Below are positions 1-9,230 of a DNA stretch of 64,000 nucleotides, one piece after another. The notes below the pieces were generated by a model. The model was not told the DNA's origin. It did no database searches and worked only from the letters and a program-made list of their open reading frames with translations. Position numbers and translations under genes: made by a program. Origin of the DNA: Marinomonas atlantica. Lineage in GTDB: Bacteria > Pseudomonadota > Gammaproteobacteria > Pseudomonadales > Marinomonadaceae. The first letter of the stretch is position 1; every line of letters starts with the position of its first letter. Where the stretch lies: assembly GCF_001639725.1 (NCBI RefSeq), contig NZ_LTAW01000002.1:62001-126000 (forward strand), written 5' to 3'.

Positions 1-1215
1 TTGCGGAATACGCTCAGCGGATAACGTATGTGCGAACAGCAATGCGTTAGCGATGATAAACATCAGCATGATGGTTGTCTTAGTACCATCTAGCATGGTT
101 TTACGAGTCTCTTCGCCAAATAAAGCAGGGAAGAAGCCACGTGCCATTAGCGAGAAATTACGACCCCAAATAGGCATACCCTGAGCAATACAGCTAACTA
201 GGCTTGTTTCAAGCTTAGCACCACGTTTTGACACGTAGAAAAGAGCTAGCAACGCACCTAGAACTACACCAATAATAGCTCGTACACCAGCGGTCATTGC
301 TTCACTGCCAGACAGAGCGAAGAAGGACATGATTTCCCATACTAGGAAAAATGACACTCCGTAAACCGTACCATTAAAACCAACACGTGCTGCGGGTGCA
401 TCCGTTTCTTTAGTCCATGTCTCGCCTTTAAGTGGCCCCATGTCGCGATACACGAATAGCGCAATGAAGATAGAGTAAATTGCTGCGACAACCGCGGCTT
501 CTGTCGGTGTAAAAGCACCACCATAGATACCGCCCATGATGATTACGATTAGGAACAATCCCCAACCAGCGTCTTTACCTCCACGAATTAAATTGCCAAA
601 GCCTTTCCACTCCTCCGCTGGTAGATTTTTGATACGTGCAACCACATAGATTGCCAACATCAACATACCACCCGCCATCAAGCCTGGGATAACACCCGCT
701 AAGAACATACGACCAACAGATACGTCCGTTGCTGCAGCGTATACCACCATTACGATAGAAGGCGGAATTAAGATACCTAAAGTACCCGCATTGGCGATGA
801 TGCCGGATGCAAACTCTTTTGAGTAACCAACTTGGCGCATGCCAGCAATGGCAATGGTACCGATTGCTACCACGGTTGCTGGCGATGAACCAGACAATGC
901 CGCGAACATCATACATGCCAACACTGACGCCATTGCCAGACCACCACGAAAGTGACCGACAGAAGCAATGGCAAAGTTAATCAAACGCTTTGCCACACCA
1001 CCGGTCGACATGAATGACGACGCCAAAATGAAGAACGGAATCGCCAAAAGTGTGTAGTGTTGACCCGCACCAAATAACGAGATTGCTACCGATGACAAAG
1101 AGTCATGGGAGAAAAATGTGATGAACAGAATGGACGTTAAGCCCAAACAAATACCAACTGGCAACCCTATAAAGAGCAGAGTTAGTACCATACCAAATAA
1201 AATTAATGCTTCCAC
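1..1215 (-). CDS. dctM: TRAP transporter large permease, DctM family (3' end beyond window)
   Basis: This is the large membrane subunit of a tripartite ATP-independent periplasmic (TRAP) transporter, which carries the substrate across the inner membrane using an ion gradient. The frame is open from a GTG at 1215 to the window edge, and GGAG lies 8-9 bases upstream of the GTG. The translation is strongly hydrophobic and holds DctM-type stretches such as FAALSGSSPATVVAIG and AGTLGILIPPSIVMVVYA, followed by FTPTEAAVVAA. After that helix about 110 residues follow before the next recognisable helix (MLMFIIANALLFAHTL), longer than in short DctM proteins. The gene follows dctQ by 17 bases and is the third gene of the dctPQM operon. 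The C-terminus is missing. Family assignment is firm; the substrate (C4-dicarboxylate or another organic acid) is inference. Confidence 0.9.
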   Translation of the reverse strand, partial: MEALILFGMVLTLLFIGLPVGICLGLTSILFITFFSHDSLSSVAISLFGAGQHYTLLAIPFFILASSFMSTGGVAKRLINFAIASVGHFRGGLAMASVLACMMFAALSGSSPATVVAIGTIAIAGMRQVGYSKEFASGIIANAGTLGILIPPSIVMVVYAAATDVSVGRMFLAGVIPGLMAGGMLMLAIYVVARIKNLPAEEWKGFGNLIRGGKDAGWGLFLIVIIMGGIYGGAFTPTEAAVVAAIYSIFIALFVYRDMGPLKGETWTKETDAPAARVGFNGTVYGVSFFLVWEIMSFFALSGSEAMTAGVRAIIGVVLGALLALFYVSKRGAKLETSLVSCIAQGMPIWGRNFSLMARGFFPALFGEETRKTMLDGTKTTIMLMFIIANALLFAHTLSAERIPQ

Positions 1216-1232
1216 GATACGCTCCTAACCAA

Positions 1233-1910
1233 TTAGTCTTTCAATGCACCTTTGTTCTCTTCAACAAGCTCTTGCGCTTCGTGACCACTGATCAACATAT
1301 CACGCTTGCCTGTTGCGATGGCCAAGAAGGCCTGTAGAGAACGGTACGCTAGTAATGCCAAACTGATTGGCAGAATTACAAGTACTAACCAGCGATGTAC
1401 ACGCGGTTGAATGTCGAACGCTTCTACCATAAAGGCAGGGTAGCGGAGTTCTTCTTGTCCAAGACCAATGCGCCACATCTTGTACCAGTACTCAATGGCA
1501 CCGCCACGGACGTCTATACCCAACATCGCGACCCAAGTCGAATCGAGCAGGATAAGACCATAGAGCATCGCACCTGCCGCACCGATCAAAGACAGCACTT
1601 TTGCAGTACCTTTGGGAACAGCATTCAGAAGGATATCAACGCCAAGATGTGAGCCAGTTTTTATGCCGTAGCTCATGCCTAGAAGGATCAGCCATGAGAA
1701 CATAACCGTGTTAAATTCCAGCGCTGCGACCCAACCTGTGTTGAAAGCATAGCGCGCAATCACTTGGCCAAATGAAACAACCATAATCGAAGAAATAACT
1801 AGGACAAGTAAGTTCTCTTCAAATCGTTCCATGAATTTCGGAAAACGTTTTTCCAGCACCCATAGGGCTAGAATAAATATTAATAAGTATAAATGAGGCC
1901 AGTATGCCAT
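1233..1910 (-). CDS. dctQ: TRAP transporter small permease, DctQ family
   Basis: Small membrane subunit of the same TRAP transporter, 225 residues, which partners DctM in the inner membrane. Four hydrophobic segments are visible, near residues 5-20, 32-52, 68-90 and 175-195, with the DctQ-like stretch FSWLILLGMSYGIKTGSHLGVD in the second/third helix region. An insertion of polar residues around 125-165 makes it longer than the usual 160-190 residues. The start is supported by AGGAG five bases before the ATG. The gene lies between dctP and dctM in transcription order; the 137-base gap to dctP holds a terminator-like hairpin that probably lowers its expression relative to dctP. Substrate unknown. 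Confidence 0.9.
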   Translation of the reverse strand: MAYWPHLYLLIFILALWVLEKRFPKFMERFEENLLVLVISSIMVVSFGQVIARYAFNTGWVAALEFNTVMFSWLILLGMSYGIKTGSHLGVDILLNAVPKGTAKVLSLIGAAGAMLYGLILLDSTWVAMLGIDVRGGAIEYWYKMWRIGLGQEELRYPAFMVEAFDIQPRVHRWLVLVILPISLALLAYRSLQAFLAIATGKRDMLISGHEAQELVEENKGALKD

Positions 1911-1940
1911 GGGGGACTCCTAAACATCAGAAGGCAGCGT

Positions 1941-1994
1941 AAAAAGGCCTTTCACACCAGAGCTCACGGGTGGGTTAACACGTATGTGAAAGGC
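1941..1994 (-). terminator. Intercistronic terminator-like hairpin between dctP and dctQ
   Basis: A perfect 10-base inverted repeat (1947-1956 with 1985-1994, arm GCCTTTCACA) is followed in the minus direction by a run of T. The loop is 28 bases. It lies downstream of dctP and upstream of dctQ, so it would allow partial termination or protect the dctP message. A second perfect 9-bp hairpin (2003-2011 with 2016-2024) lies between it and the dctP stop but has no T-run. Confidence 0.6.
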
Positions 1995-2047
1995 ACGAAA
2001 GGGCTAGCTCCGAATGGAGCTAGCGTTGCTGCTCGGTGAGGCTGTGC

Positions 2048-3040
2048 TTATGCACCAGCTGCAGAGTTAATTAGATCTGTACCGATATCGCTCTCGAACT
2101 GTTTCCAAACAGGTTTCATTGTTTCAACCCATTCAGTACGTTGTACTGGCGTTAGCGTATTGATCGTTCCACCTGCTTTTAGGATATTTTCGCGGTTTGC
2201 CGCTTCTTTCGCTTTCACAGATTCATTTGCTTCCTGAGTTACAGCATCAGCAATAGCCATGAATTGAGCACGGTCTTCATCGCTTAAGCTCGATAGGAAC
2301 TCTGAAGACGTCATAAATAGGTAAGCCAACAATTGGTGGTTGGTTTCCGTAATACTGTCTTGTACTTCGTAGAATTTTTTCGTGTAGATGTTTGACCAAG
2401 TATTTTCTTGACCGTCTACAACGCCTGTTTGAAGTGCACCGTATACTTCAGAGAATGCCATTGCTTGTGGTGAAGCACCCATTGCAGAAATCATTTGCTT
2501 CGCGACATCTGATGTTTGTACACGGAATTTAAGACCTTCTGCATCGCTAGGTACCATTAATGGTTTGTTAGCAGAAAAGTATTTCATACCTGACATCCAG
2601 TAACCTAGACCAACGAAACCAGCGTATTCGTCCATAGCAGTCAGAAGTTCTTTACCTTCGTCAGTATTAGTAAAGCGAATCGCATGATCCATGTCTTTAA
2701 AAATGAAAGGTAGATCAAAGACACCGTATTTAGAGGTATAAGAACCGAATTTGGAAAGGGACGGTGCTAGAAGTTGTACATCACCTAATAGAAGAGCTTC
2801 AAGCTCTTTGGAATCACCAAACAGTGTTGAGTTAGGGAAAACTTCGATACACAGTTTGCCATTCATTTCCTTGTTAACACGCTCAGCAAAATTATTAGCG
2901 GCAACCACTTTAGGGTGCGTTGTGCCACCAGTAACGTGGCTAAATTTAACAACGCGCTCACCTGAATCACAGTTTGCAAAAGCAGTAGTTGCAGTAAGTG
3001 CAAGAGCAGCAGTAGTTAGTGCAAGGCTGATTTTTTTCAT
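2048..3040 (-). CDS. dctP: TRAP transporter substrate-binding protein, DctP family
   Basis: Periplasmic solute receptor of the TRAP transporter, 330 residues. It captures the substrate and hands it to DctQM. The chosen start (ATG at 3040) gives a clean signal peptide, with MKKIS followed by a hydrophobic run and cleavage after TTAFA. GGAG lies about nine bases upstream. A start 57 bases further upstream would put a polar tail before the signal peptide and is rejected. Family marks are GLKFRVQTS, which holds the arginine expected to bind the substrate carboxylate, and VDGQENTWSNI, matching the DctP signature. First gene of the operon. A possible sigma54 element is listed upstream. The exact organic acid cannot be read from the sequence. 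Confidence 0.93.
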   Translation of the reverse strand: MKKISLALTTAALALTATTAFANCDSGERVVKFSHVTGGTTHPKVVAANNFAERVNKEMNGKLCIEVFPNSTLFGDSKELEALLLGDVQLLAPSLSKFGSYTSKYGVFDLPFIFKDMDHAIRFTNTDEGKELLTAMDEYAGFVGLGYWMSGMKYFSANKPLMVPSDAEGLKFRVQTSDVAKQMISAMGASPQAMAFSEVYGALQTGVVDGQENTWSNIYTKKFYEVQDSITETNHQLLAYLFMTSSEFLSSLSDEDRAQFMAIADAVTQEANESVKAKEAANRENILKAGGTINTLTPVQRTEWVETMKPVWKQFESDIGTDLINSAAGA

Positions 3041-3130
3041 TTTTATGACTCCAAATTTTAAATATTTATTATTGTTAGCTTGGGTATTGCCAAACATGCA
3101 ACATAATTTGGTTGTTGCTGTCCGTACTTA

Positions 3131-3148
3131 TTACACATTACGTGCCAA
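3131..3148 (-). promoter_or_regulatory. Possible sigma54 (RpoN) promoter of dctPQM
   Basis: On the minus strand, TTGGCACG (3148 to 3141) matches the -24 element of sigma54 promoters. At the right spacing the -12 element reads GTGTA instead of TTGCA, so the GC pair is only half kept. It lies about 90 bases before the dctP start. Dicarboxylate transport genes are often RpoN-dependent in other bacteria. Candidate only. Confidence 0.35.
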
Positions 3149-3253
3149 CTTTTTAATTAATTGTTAGGTTGTTGAAAAGTAAGGGAATTATTTCTTTTAA
3201 GGTTTTTTAAGTATTGTAAGATGTGTTTATATGAGTGGAGCGTCGCCAATTGA

Positions 3254-3283
3254 AAAATCGAAATGGGTGAGGTTCCACCCATT
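3254..3283 (-). terminator. Terminator of tmcA
   Basis: An 8-bp stem, AATGGGTG (3262-3269) with CACCCATT (3276-3283), and a six-base loop, followed on the minus strand by CGATTTTT. It begins five bases after the tmcA stop and reads as a Rho-independent terminator. Confidence 0.7.
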
Positions 3284-3287
3284 GAAA

Positions 3288-5303
3288 TTATGCTGATAAA
3301 AAAGAGATGACGGTGGCTTTTAGAGATTTAAAGAGATCTTTTTTACCACTGAAGCCTAAGTCATGAGCGTCTTTTTCAGTAAAGAGATTCAGAGCGCAGC
3401 CCAGTAATAGCAAGTGTTTAGGGTTATTTGGGTGTAGTTTTTTCTGTTCTAATAAATTGAGCGTTAAACGAAGTAATTGAGAACGCACGGAATCATAAGG
3501 GCGGTGGTGTTCAGAAAAATAGGTCAAATCTGACACCTCTTTGTCTGTTAATAATGGAATGTGTGGTTTTTCCCCCATGATACAGCTTGCTGCAATGGTA
3601 CTAATTAAAATAGGGGTTAAGTCCTGAAGTCCAAGAGGCAGACTGTTTAGCCAGCATTGGCTAAATTGCTGGCACCATAAATGATGAGGGGGTTGGGCTA
3701 TCTTAGATAGAGGTCTTAGCATCATTAAAGAGTAAGTACCGCTCGCTTGATCTTTTGCACTGCCTAGGCGTACTACCTTAAAGTCGTTTCGCTGCCAGAA
3801 TGACACCACTTCAGGTGTTGCAGCAAAGCTAGTACAAAGAAAATCGATCTCTTGGCTAAGAGCAGCTTGGTAGATACTCTCGATAAGTTGGCAACCTAAC
3901 CCTTGTCGTTGAAACGCCGGAGCAATGGCAATACGACTAATGCGCCAATAACGGTATTGACCTGCTTCTGCGATGCCTTCATGTGCTAATAATGACTGAG
4001 GTAACAAATGCCCTCGTGGACGACGGCGCCCTTCCATGACTTGATGCGCCAAGTCGTCGGGTAATGAACCTTCCTCACTGACAATCGCCACTCCGACCAA
4101 TTGCCTTTGCTGGTAAATAAGAAACGTTAATACACTTGGATCATCGACTAGCCATCTCTTATTCTCTGGGCTTGTTTGATAGTGTGCACTCACCAATAAT
4201 GAAAAAGCTTGATCTAGCAGATGAGGCTGTTGCAGCCACTGGGCTCCAGTTACAACGGTTGGTAAGTGCTCTAAATTTAGGTTTGGCTGATACTCTTGAA
4301 ACAGCAGTTGATCAAGCCAGTGTTCTAGGGGGTCATTTTCCCCCCATCGTAATGGTTGTGATAAATTATGTTCATAACAGGTTTGTTTCGCCTGCTTTAG
4401 CTGCTTTCGAAAGCGTATGCCGAAGCCTCGCCCTGATCCCTCATAGCCATAGTCTGTACTGCTGAATACAACACATCGAGCTTTTCGAAGCATCCGGCTT
4501 AGCATAGGCAATGGAATGCTTGCTGCCTCATCAATGACTAAAACATCATAAGTAAGCTCATTGTCAAGCAACGCGTCTGGCGCTAAGAAAGGAAGCGGAG
4601 TCTCAGATAGCTCATTATAGCGCTGTGTTAAGACGCTAAGATTGTGAGGGCTGGAAGCACTGCAGACACAAGTTTGACCTTGTTGCTCCGCTTGGTAAAT
4701 CAGCTCTGCTAGTGCAAATGACTTACCACGTCCCCTTGCAGCTAGCAAAATATGTGCGGATGCTGGCTTTGAGAGAATTCGATCAATCAACGTTTGTTGC
4801 TGCTCGGTAAGTTCATTTAGAGCTGGTACGTAAGGCGTAATGTTATCAGGCCAACTTTCTTTAAAAGGGGACTTAGGAGAATGAATGGCTTGCTCAAAAA
4901 TATGTTTATACGTGCTTTTTACTTGGTGACTTTCTAAAGGCCAAGGTAAATAACGAGCTAATTCTAAATCTTCTCGTGTTCGCCATTGCCTACCTAAATG
5001 CAGAACTAGCAGACCACCGCCACGCAATGTCCCAGCTAGGATAGAAAGTGCAGCAAGATGTAAGCCATCAGAAAGATCTAAGAAGATAGCCTCATAGCTG
5101 TTGCCCAAGTATCGTTGTAAGCCATTAAAGTTAACTTGTTTGAATGATGACAGAGGTGTGAAATCATCAATGGGTAGCAAGGAGTGGCTAACCAGTAAGC
5201 AATGTTCTAGTCCAGAGCAATGTTGTGTGAATCGCGATAAGGTGTCTTCAATCGATGAATAACTGACAACACATTGGCGGTGAAGAGTTGGGTGGGTGAA
5301 CAT
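3288..5303 (-). CDS. tmcA: tRNA(Met) cytidine acetyltransferase TmcA
   Basis: Uses ATP and acetyl-CoA to form N4-acetylcytidine at the wobble position of elongator tRNA-Met, which guards against misreading of AUA. 671 residues, in line with E. coli TmcA. In order: an N-terminal domain; a helicase-like ATPase with Walker A GRGKS near residue 191 and DEAASIP near 260; a GNAT domain with the acetyl-CoA loop FQRQGLGCQL near 465; and a C-terminal tRNA-binding tail. The ATG at 5303 has AGCAGGA at good spacing. A TTG 18 bases upstream is also in frame but lies right beside a terminator hairpin, so it was not used. A candidate promoter (TTGCTC at 5382-5377, 16 bases, TATCAT at 5360-5355) sits just upstream. 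Confidence 0.95.
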   Translation of the reverse strand: MFTHPTLHRQCVVSYSSIEDTLSRFTQHCSGLEHCLLVSHSLLPIDDFTPLSSFKQVNFNGLQRYLGNSYEAIFLDLSDGLHLAALSILAGTLRGGGLLVLHLGRQWRTREDLELARYLPWPLESHQVKSTYKHIFEQAIHSPKSPFKESWPDNITPYVPALNELTEQQQTLIDRILSKPASAHILLAARGRGKSFALAELIYQAEQQGQTCVCSASSPHNLSVLTQRYNELSETPLPFLAPDALLDNELTYDVLVIDEAASIPLPMLSRMLRKARCVVFSSTDYGYEGSGRGFGIRFRKQLKQAKQTCYEHNLSQPLRWGENDPLEHWLDQLLFQEYQPNLNLEHLPTVVTGAQWLQQPHLLDQAFSLLVSAHYQTSPENKRWLVDDPSVLTFLIYQQRQLVGVAIVSEEGSLPDDLAHQVMEGRRRPRGHLLPQSLLAHEGIAEAGQYRYWRISRIAIAPAFQRQGLGCQLIESIYQAALSQEIDFLCTSFAATPEVVSFWQRNDFKVVRLGSAKDQASGTYSLMMLRPLSKIAQPPHHLWCQQFSQCWLNSLPLGLQDLTPILISTIAASCIMGEKPHIPLLTDKEVSDLTYFSEHHRPYDSVRSQLLRLTLNLLEQKKLHPNNPKHLLLLGCALNLFTEKDAHDLGFSGKKDLFKSLKATVISFLSA

Positions 5304-5323
5304 AGCAATTCCTGCTTTCAAAC

Positions 5324-5352
5324 AAAGAAGCCTACTTAGTGTAGGCTTCTTT
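5324..5352 (-). terminator. Terminator after the Cache chemoreceptor gene
   Basis: A perfect 12-bp stem (5324-5335 with 5341-5352) and a 5-base loop, followed on the minus strand by a short T-rich stretch. It lies 111 bases beyond the chemoreceptor stop and immediately before the tmcA start, so it separates the two units. The likely tmcA transcription start falls inside the hairpin. Confidence 0.65.
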
Positions 5353-5463
5353 GAATGATACCTAGGTTCTGTATCGGAGCAACAACATAGATATTTAAAG
5401 TGTCGGAATAACTTGACTCAATTTCCCCGTAACTACCATTGAAGCAATCTAGAAAAGGGCTTT

Positions 5464-7431
5464 TTATAAGGTAAAGCGAGTTAAGTTTTTCTTCAGCTCC
5501 TGAGCCAAGCTATTAATGCGTTGACTTTGAATTTGCGAGTTTTGTGCTTCTTCATGAGTATTACTTGCAGCGGTCTGAAGGTCATCTACATTGCCTCGAA
5601 TTTGCGTTGCGGCAACGCTTTGCTCCTCTGTTGATGCCGCTACACTCGAAATGCCATTGGCCACCACATTCATGGAGTCATTGATGCGAGAAAGAATCTG
5701 ACTTGCACTCTTGGCTTGTTGTACGCTGTTTTCTACTTGATCACGTCCCTGTTGCATTGTATCAACTGCTGAACGGCTGCCTTTTTGTAAACGGTCAACA
5801 ACTTGTTGAATTTCTTCCGTTGATTGTTGTGTTCGTTGAGCTAAAACACGCACCTCATCAGCGACTACAGCAAAGCCTCGGCCTTGCTCTCCAGCGCGAG
5901 CAGCTTCAATGGCCGCGTTAAGTGCAAGAAGATTTGTTTGCTCTGCAATTTCGTTTATCACATTTACCACACTACCAATACTTTCAGTGCTACTTTCCAC
6001 ATCTTGGATGGTTTGAGCCGCATGTTCAAAAGACGTCGAAAGGCTTGCAATCGTCGTTTCAACTTGTTGCGTTGCTTGATAGCCTTCTGTTGTTGTGGCA
6101 TTCACTGAAACCGTTTCTTCTGACACTTCAGTTGAGCTGTGCGCAACTTCTTCAATAGAAGCGGATACCTGTTCGATGGCGGACGCTACTTGCGCACAAC
6201 AGTCAGAGCTACTGGTAGCACTTTTTATCAAGTGATCATTTGAAGTGGAAATGTTTTTAGCCGAGTCTAGCAATTGCTCACTTGATGACTGAACTTCCTC
6301 TATAAGACTGATGAGTCCGTTGCGCATGTTTTGTACGGACACTTGTAGAACATGTGTTTCATTTTCACTGTTTTTAGAAACATCGTTTTTGAAGCGATAT
6401 GTGAGATTGCCTTGGCCGATTTCACGAATACCTTTCGCTATGTCTGAAAGAGGTTTAAGTGAGAATTTGATAAATGCCCAGAGTGTTGCCGCTAGTAATA
6501 TGGCGGTTACTACACAAATACCTATGATATAGAAGAGAACAGAAAGTAACTCTTCATTGTATTCAGCGCTGTACGTTTTAATAGCAACCACCCAGTCCCA
6601 GCCATCAACATGGTGATAAATTGCCTTAGATTCTTCGGCATTCTGATCTTGGCCGGCTACTTTGATCGTGTAGTAGATCACGCCTGACTTATCATCATAC
6701 ATTGATTCAAACGCTTTTTTGGCCGTAGGGAATAGGTCGAATAAGTTCTGGCCTAGCACTTTTTCGCTTGGGTGAATTAACAGTTTTCCTTGTTCTTCCT
6801 TGGTATCAGTGACGTAGATATAGCCACGTTTACCAATTTTAAGGGTACTAATATTTTGCTGTATCTCTTTTAAAAGGTTTTCATAAGGGATGGCAAGAAC
6901 AAGCATAAGGTTCGGTTTGCCAGTAATGGTTTGATAGTGCACTAGGTAGTTTTGTTTGTTACTACGCCACTTTCCAGTGAAATGTTTTGTACTTGCTGGA
7001 AGAGTAATGTTGTCTGAAAATTTATTGGAAGTTGATGCCAGCAGATTAAGACGGCCGTTGTTTGAAGCTAACAGCAGGACTTCTGCCCCAACGTTATTTT
7101 TGATTTCATTCAGCTTTGAAGTCGACGCCTTCAGAGGTGTATTGCCCCAAGACCAAGAATTACCCTGCTGTGTAATTTCGGTTGCTAGAGTCGCATCAAT
7201 GTATTTTGCCGAGCGCTCTAATGCAGTAGTGATATCAACATATTGAGTATGCAATTCATGGGCTAGTAGCTTTGCTTCTGTTTGTTGGTGATCCGTTACA
7301 ATTGCATTAAGTTGCTTCTCGAATAATACATAAACAGCAAAAATCAAAATGGTGAAGATCAAAACAATTGCTATTAGCGAACCAGTCGCAAGTTGGGTCG
7401 GAAGCGACAACTGTCTAAGACGGCGAAACAT
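5464..7431 (-). CDS. Methyl-accepting chemotaxis protein with a Cache-type periplasmic sensor
   Basis: Membrane chemoreceptor of 655 residues that relays ligand binding to the CheA/CheW kinase complex. A first membrane helix (about residues 16-38) is followed by a large periplasmic domain (about 40-295) of Cache type, judged by the stretches [19 protein letters not shown] and [14 protein letters not shown] second membrane helix lies near 298-320, then a HAMP domain, then the signalling domain with the conserved hairpin tip [20 protein letters not shown]. There is no C-terminal CheR-binding pentapeptide (the end is LTRFTL), so methylation may rely on other receptors. The gene stands alone between terminators. 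Ligand unknown; Cache domains often bind amino acids or organic acids. Confidence 0.93.
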   Translation of the reverse strand: MFRRLRQLSLPTQLATGSLIAIVLIFTILIFAVYVLFEKQLNAIVTDHQQTEAKLLAHELHTQYVDITTALERSAKYIDATLATEITQQGNSWSWGNTPLKASTSKLNEIKNNVGAEVLLLASNNGRLNLLASTSNKFSDNITLPASTKHFTGKWRSNKQNYLVHYQTITGKPNLMLVLAIPYENLLKEIQQNISTLKIGKRGYIYVTDTKEEQGKLLIHPSEKVLGQNLFDLFPTAKKAFESMYDDKSGVIYYTIKVAGQDQNAEESKAIYHHVDGWDWVVAIKTYSAEYNEELLSVLFYIIGICVVTAILLAATLWAFIKFSLKPLSDIAKGIREIGQGNLTYRFKNDVSKNSENETHVLQVSVQNMRNGLISLIEEVQSSSEQLLDSAKNISTSNDHLIKSATSSSDCCAQVASAIEQVSASIEEVAHSSTEVSEETVSVNATTTEGYQATQQVETTIASLSTSFEHAAQTIQDVESSTESIGSVVNVINEIAEQTNLLALNAAIEAARAGEQGRGFAVVADEVRVLAQRTQQSTEEIQQVVDRLQKGSRSAVDTMQQGRDQVENSVQQAKSASQILSRINDSMNVVANGISSVAASTEEQSVAATQIRGNVDDLQTAASNTHEEAQNSQIQSQRINSLAQELKKNLTRFTL

Positions 7432-7662
7432 AGATGCTAGGTCCTTTAATTATGTTTGCGAAATGCAAAGAGTTTGAGTGATCTTATAAAGAGGCTTACC
7501 CATAAAATCCAGCAATATCTTACGATTTTTTTACGTATTTATCATGAGAATTTTTAAGCAATGAGGTAAATCAAAGATATATTTAAAGAATTCGTCTTGA
7601 GAAAGTATGAAGAGCGTTTTTGATGGAAGAGCTGTAGAAAGGAGAAGATAATTTAAAGCGTT

Positions 7663-7686
7663 AGTGCCTGCAATGATGCAGGCACT
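7663..7686. terminator. Hairpin at the end of the prp operon
   Basis: A perfect 10-bp stem, AGTGCCTGCA (7663-7672) with TGCAGGCACT (7677-7686), and a 4-base loop, ten bases beyond the prpD stop. The T-run lies on the plus-strand side (7686-7690). On the minus strand, where prpD needs it, the following bases are only moderately T-rich. The rest of the 263-base gap 7432-7694 shows nothing else recognisable. Confidence 0.55.
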
Positions 7687-7694
7687 TTTTGTAG

Positions 7695-9179
7695 TTAAAT
7701 AACAAATAGATCCATAAACTTGTGGACCGCTGTTGCTTCCAGTTGTTGCTGATCTTTACATAAAGAGTAAATGTCGTTGCAACGAGCAGAGGGGAACCGA
7801 GTTACTAAATTGGCTCTGAACTTCTTCTCGAGTAGCGGAATGCCTTGTTCGCGGCGACGTCGATGACCAATCGGATACTCGACTGACACTTCCTCTGTTG
7901 ATGTACCATCTTTAAAGAAGACTTGGATCGCATTGGCGATAGAACGCTTATCGGCCTCCAAGTATTCACGAGTAAAGCGTTCATCCTCAGTGATTTCCAT
8001 TTTTTCACGCAGTTCATCAATAATGGGGTTCTGCAGATGGAAGTCGTCTTCATAGTGTTCAGCGATCAGGTTACCAAATGCGAGTGGTACGGCTGTCATG
8101 TATTGGAGACAATGGTCACGGTCAGCTGCGTTCGCTAATGGGCCGACTTTGGAAATGATTCGAATAGCGGATTCGTGGGTACGAATCACAATCTTCTCGA
8201 TTTGATCTAAGCGATCTTTCACTTTCGGGTGTAAGGTGACGGCGGCTTCAGCCGCCGTTTGTGCATGGAACTCGGCAGGGAAAGAGATCTTAAACAGCAC
8301 ATTTTCCATGACATAGGTGCTGTAGTCCTGAGTAAACTTAAAGGCGCGATCTTCAGGTGCTTTTAACTGCTGGTCTTTATTGGTTTTAGAGAAAGACACA
8401 TCGTAGAACCCCCATTGCGGCGCAGTAAGTACGCCGGGAATACCCATTTCACCCCGTAATGACATATCGGCTAGACGGACTGCTCGAGACGTAGCGTCCC
8501 CCGCCGCCCATGATTTACGTGAGCCAGCATTTGGAGCGTGGCGATAGGTACGTAATGCTGAGCCATCAACCCATGCTTGAGAGATCGCCGCCATGATTTG
8601 CTCACGGTTGCCGTCCATTAGCTTCGCAACAACAGCTGCTGAGGCAACGCGCACCAACAGCACATGACATAAACCAACGCGGTTAAAGGAGTTCTCTAGG
8701 GCAATCACGCCTTGGATTTCATGGGCCATGATCATGCCCTCTAATACTTCTCGCATGGTCAATGGCGCTTCGCCGCGAGAGACGCGTACTTGAGACAAGT
8801 GATCAGCAACGGCCAAAATACCACCGAGGTTATCTGATGGGTGGCCCCATTCTGCTGCAAGCCAAGTATCGTTGTAATCGAGCCAGCGAATAATACAACC
8901 GATGTCCCATGCCGCTTTCACAGGATCGAGAGTAAACGACGTGCCCGGTACTCGCGCGCCATTCGGTACAACAGTGCCTTGCACCATAGGGCCAAGGTGT
9001 TTAGTACACTCTGGAAAACGTAGGGCTAATAGGCCGCAACCAATAGTATCCATTAGACAGTTGCGAGCTGTATCGAGGGCTTCTTGGCTTTCAATTTTGA
9101 AATTTAATACATAATCCGCTATGTCTTGGATGACCTGATCGTATTCAGGGCGGTTATTTAAATCGACGTTTGCACTCAT
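7695..9179 (-). CDS. prpD: 2-methylcitrate dehydratase PrpD
   Basis: Dehydrates 2-methylcitrate to 2-methyl-cis-aconitate in the methylcitrate cycle, which turns propionyl-CoA into pyruvate and succinate. 494 residues, the usual length for MmgE/PrpD family enzymes, with family stretches such as [20 protein letters not shown] near residue 100-120 and [12 protein letters not shown] near 225. ATG at 9179 with AGAGG seven bases upstream. It is the last gene of prpRBCD, 51 bases after prpC. The operon has prpD and no acnD/prpF pair; hydration of 2-methyl-cis-aconitate would then fall to an aconitase encoded elsewhere (inference from E. coli, where AcnB does this). Confidence 0.95.
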   Translation of the reverse strand: MSANVDLNNRPEYDQVIQDIADYVLNFKIESQEALDTARNCLMDTIGCGLLALRFPECTKHLGPMVQGTVVPNGARVPGTSFTLDPVKAAWDIGCIIRWLDYNDTWLAAEWGHPSDNLGGILAVADHLSQVRVSRGEAPLTMREVLEGMIMAHEIQGVIALENSFNRVGLCHVLLVRVASAAVVAKLMDGNREQIMAAISQAWVDGSALRTYRHAPNAGSRKSWAAGDATSRAVRLADMSLRGEMGIPGVLTAPQWGFYDVSFSKTNKDQQLKAPEDRAFKFTQDYSTYVMENVLFKISFPAEFHAQTAAEAAVTLHPKVKDRLDQIEKIVIRTHESAIRIISKVGPLANAADRDHCLQYMTAVPLAFGNLIAEHYEDDFHLQNPIIDELREKMEITEDERFTREYLEADKRSIANAIQVFFKDGTSTEEVSVEYPIGHRRRREQGIPLLEKKFRANLVTRFPSARCNDIYSLCKDQQQLEATAVHKFMDLFVI

Positions 9180-9230
9180 GGTGGTTCCTCTGATTCTTAT
9201 CTAACCAGCTCATGCTGGTGTATCTGTCTA

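Noticed and set aside
5304..5321. TTG start for TmcA giving six more residues
   Set aside because: The TTG abuts the terminator hairpin of the previous gene; the ATG at 5303 has a proper ribosome site and gives the usual length.
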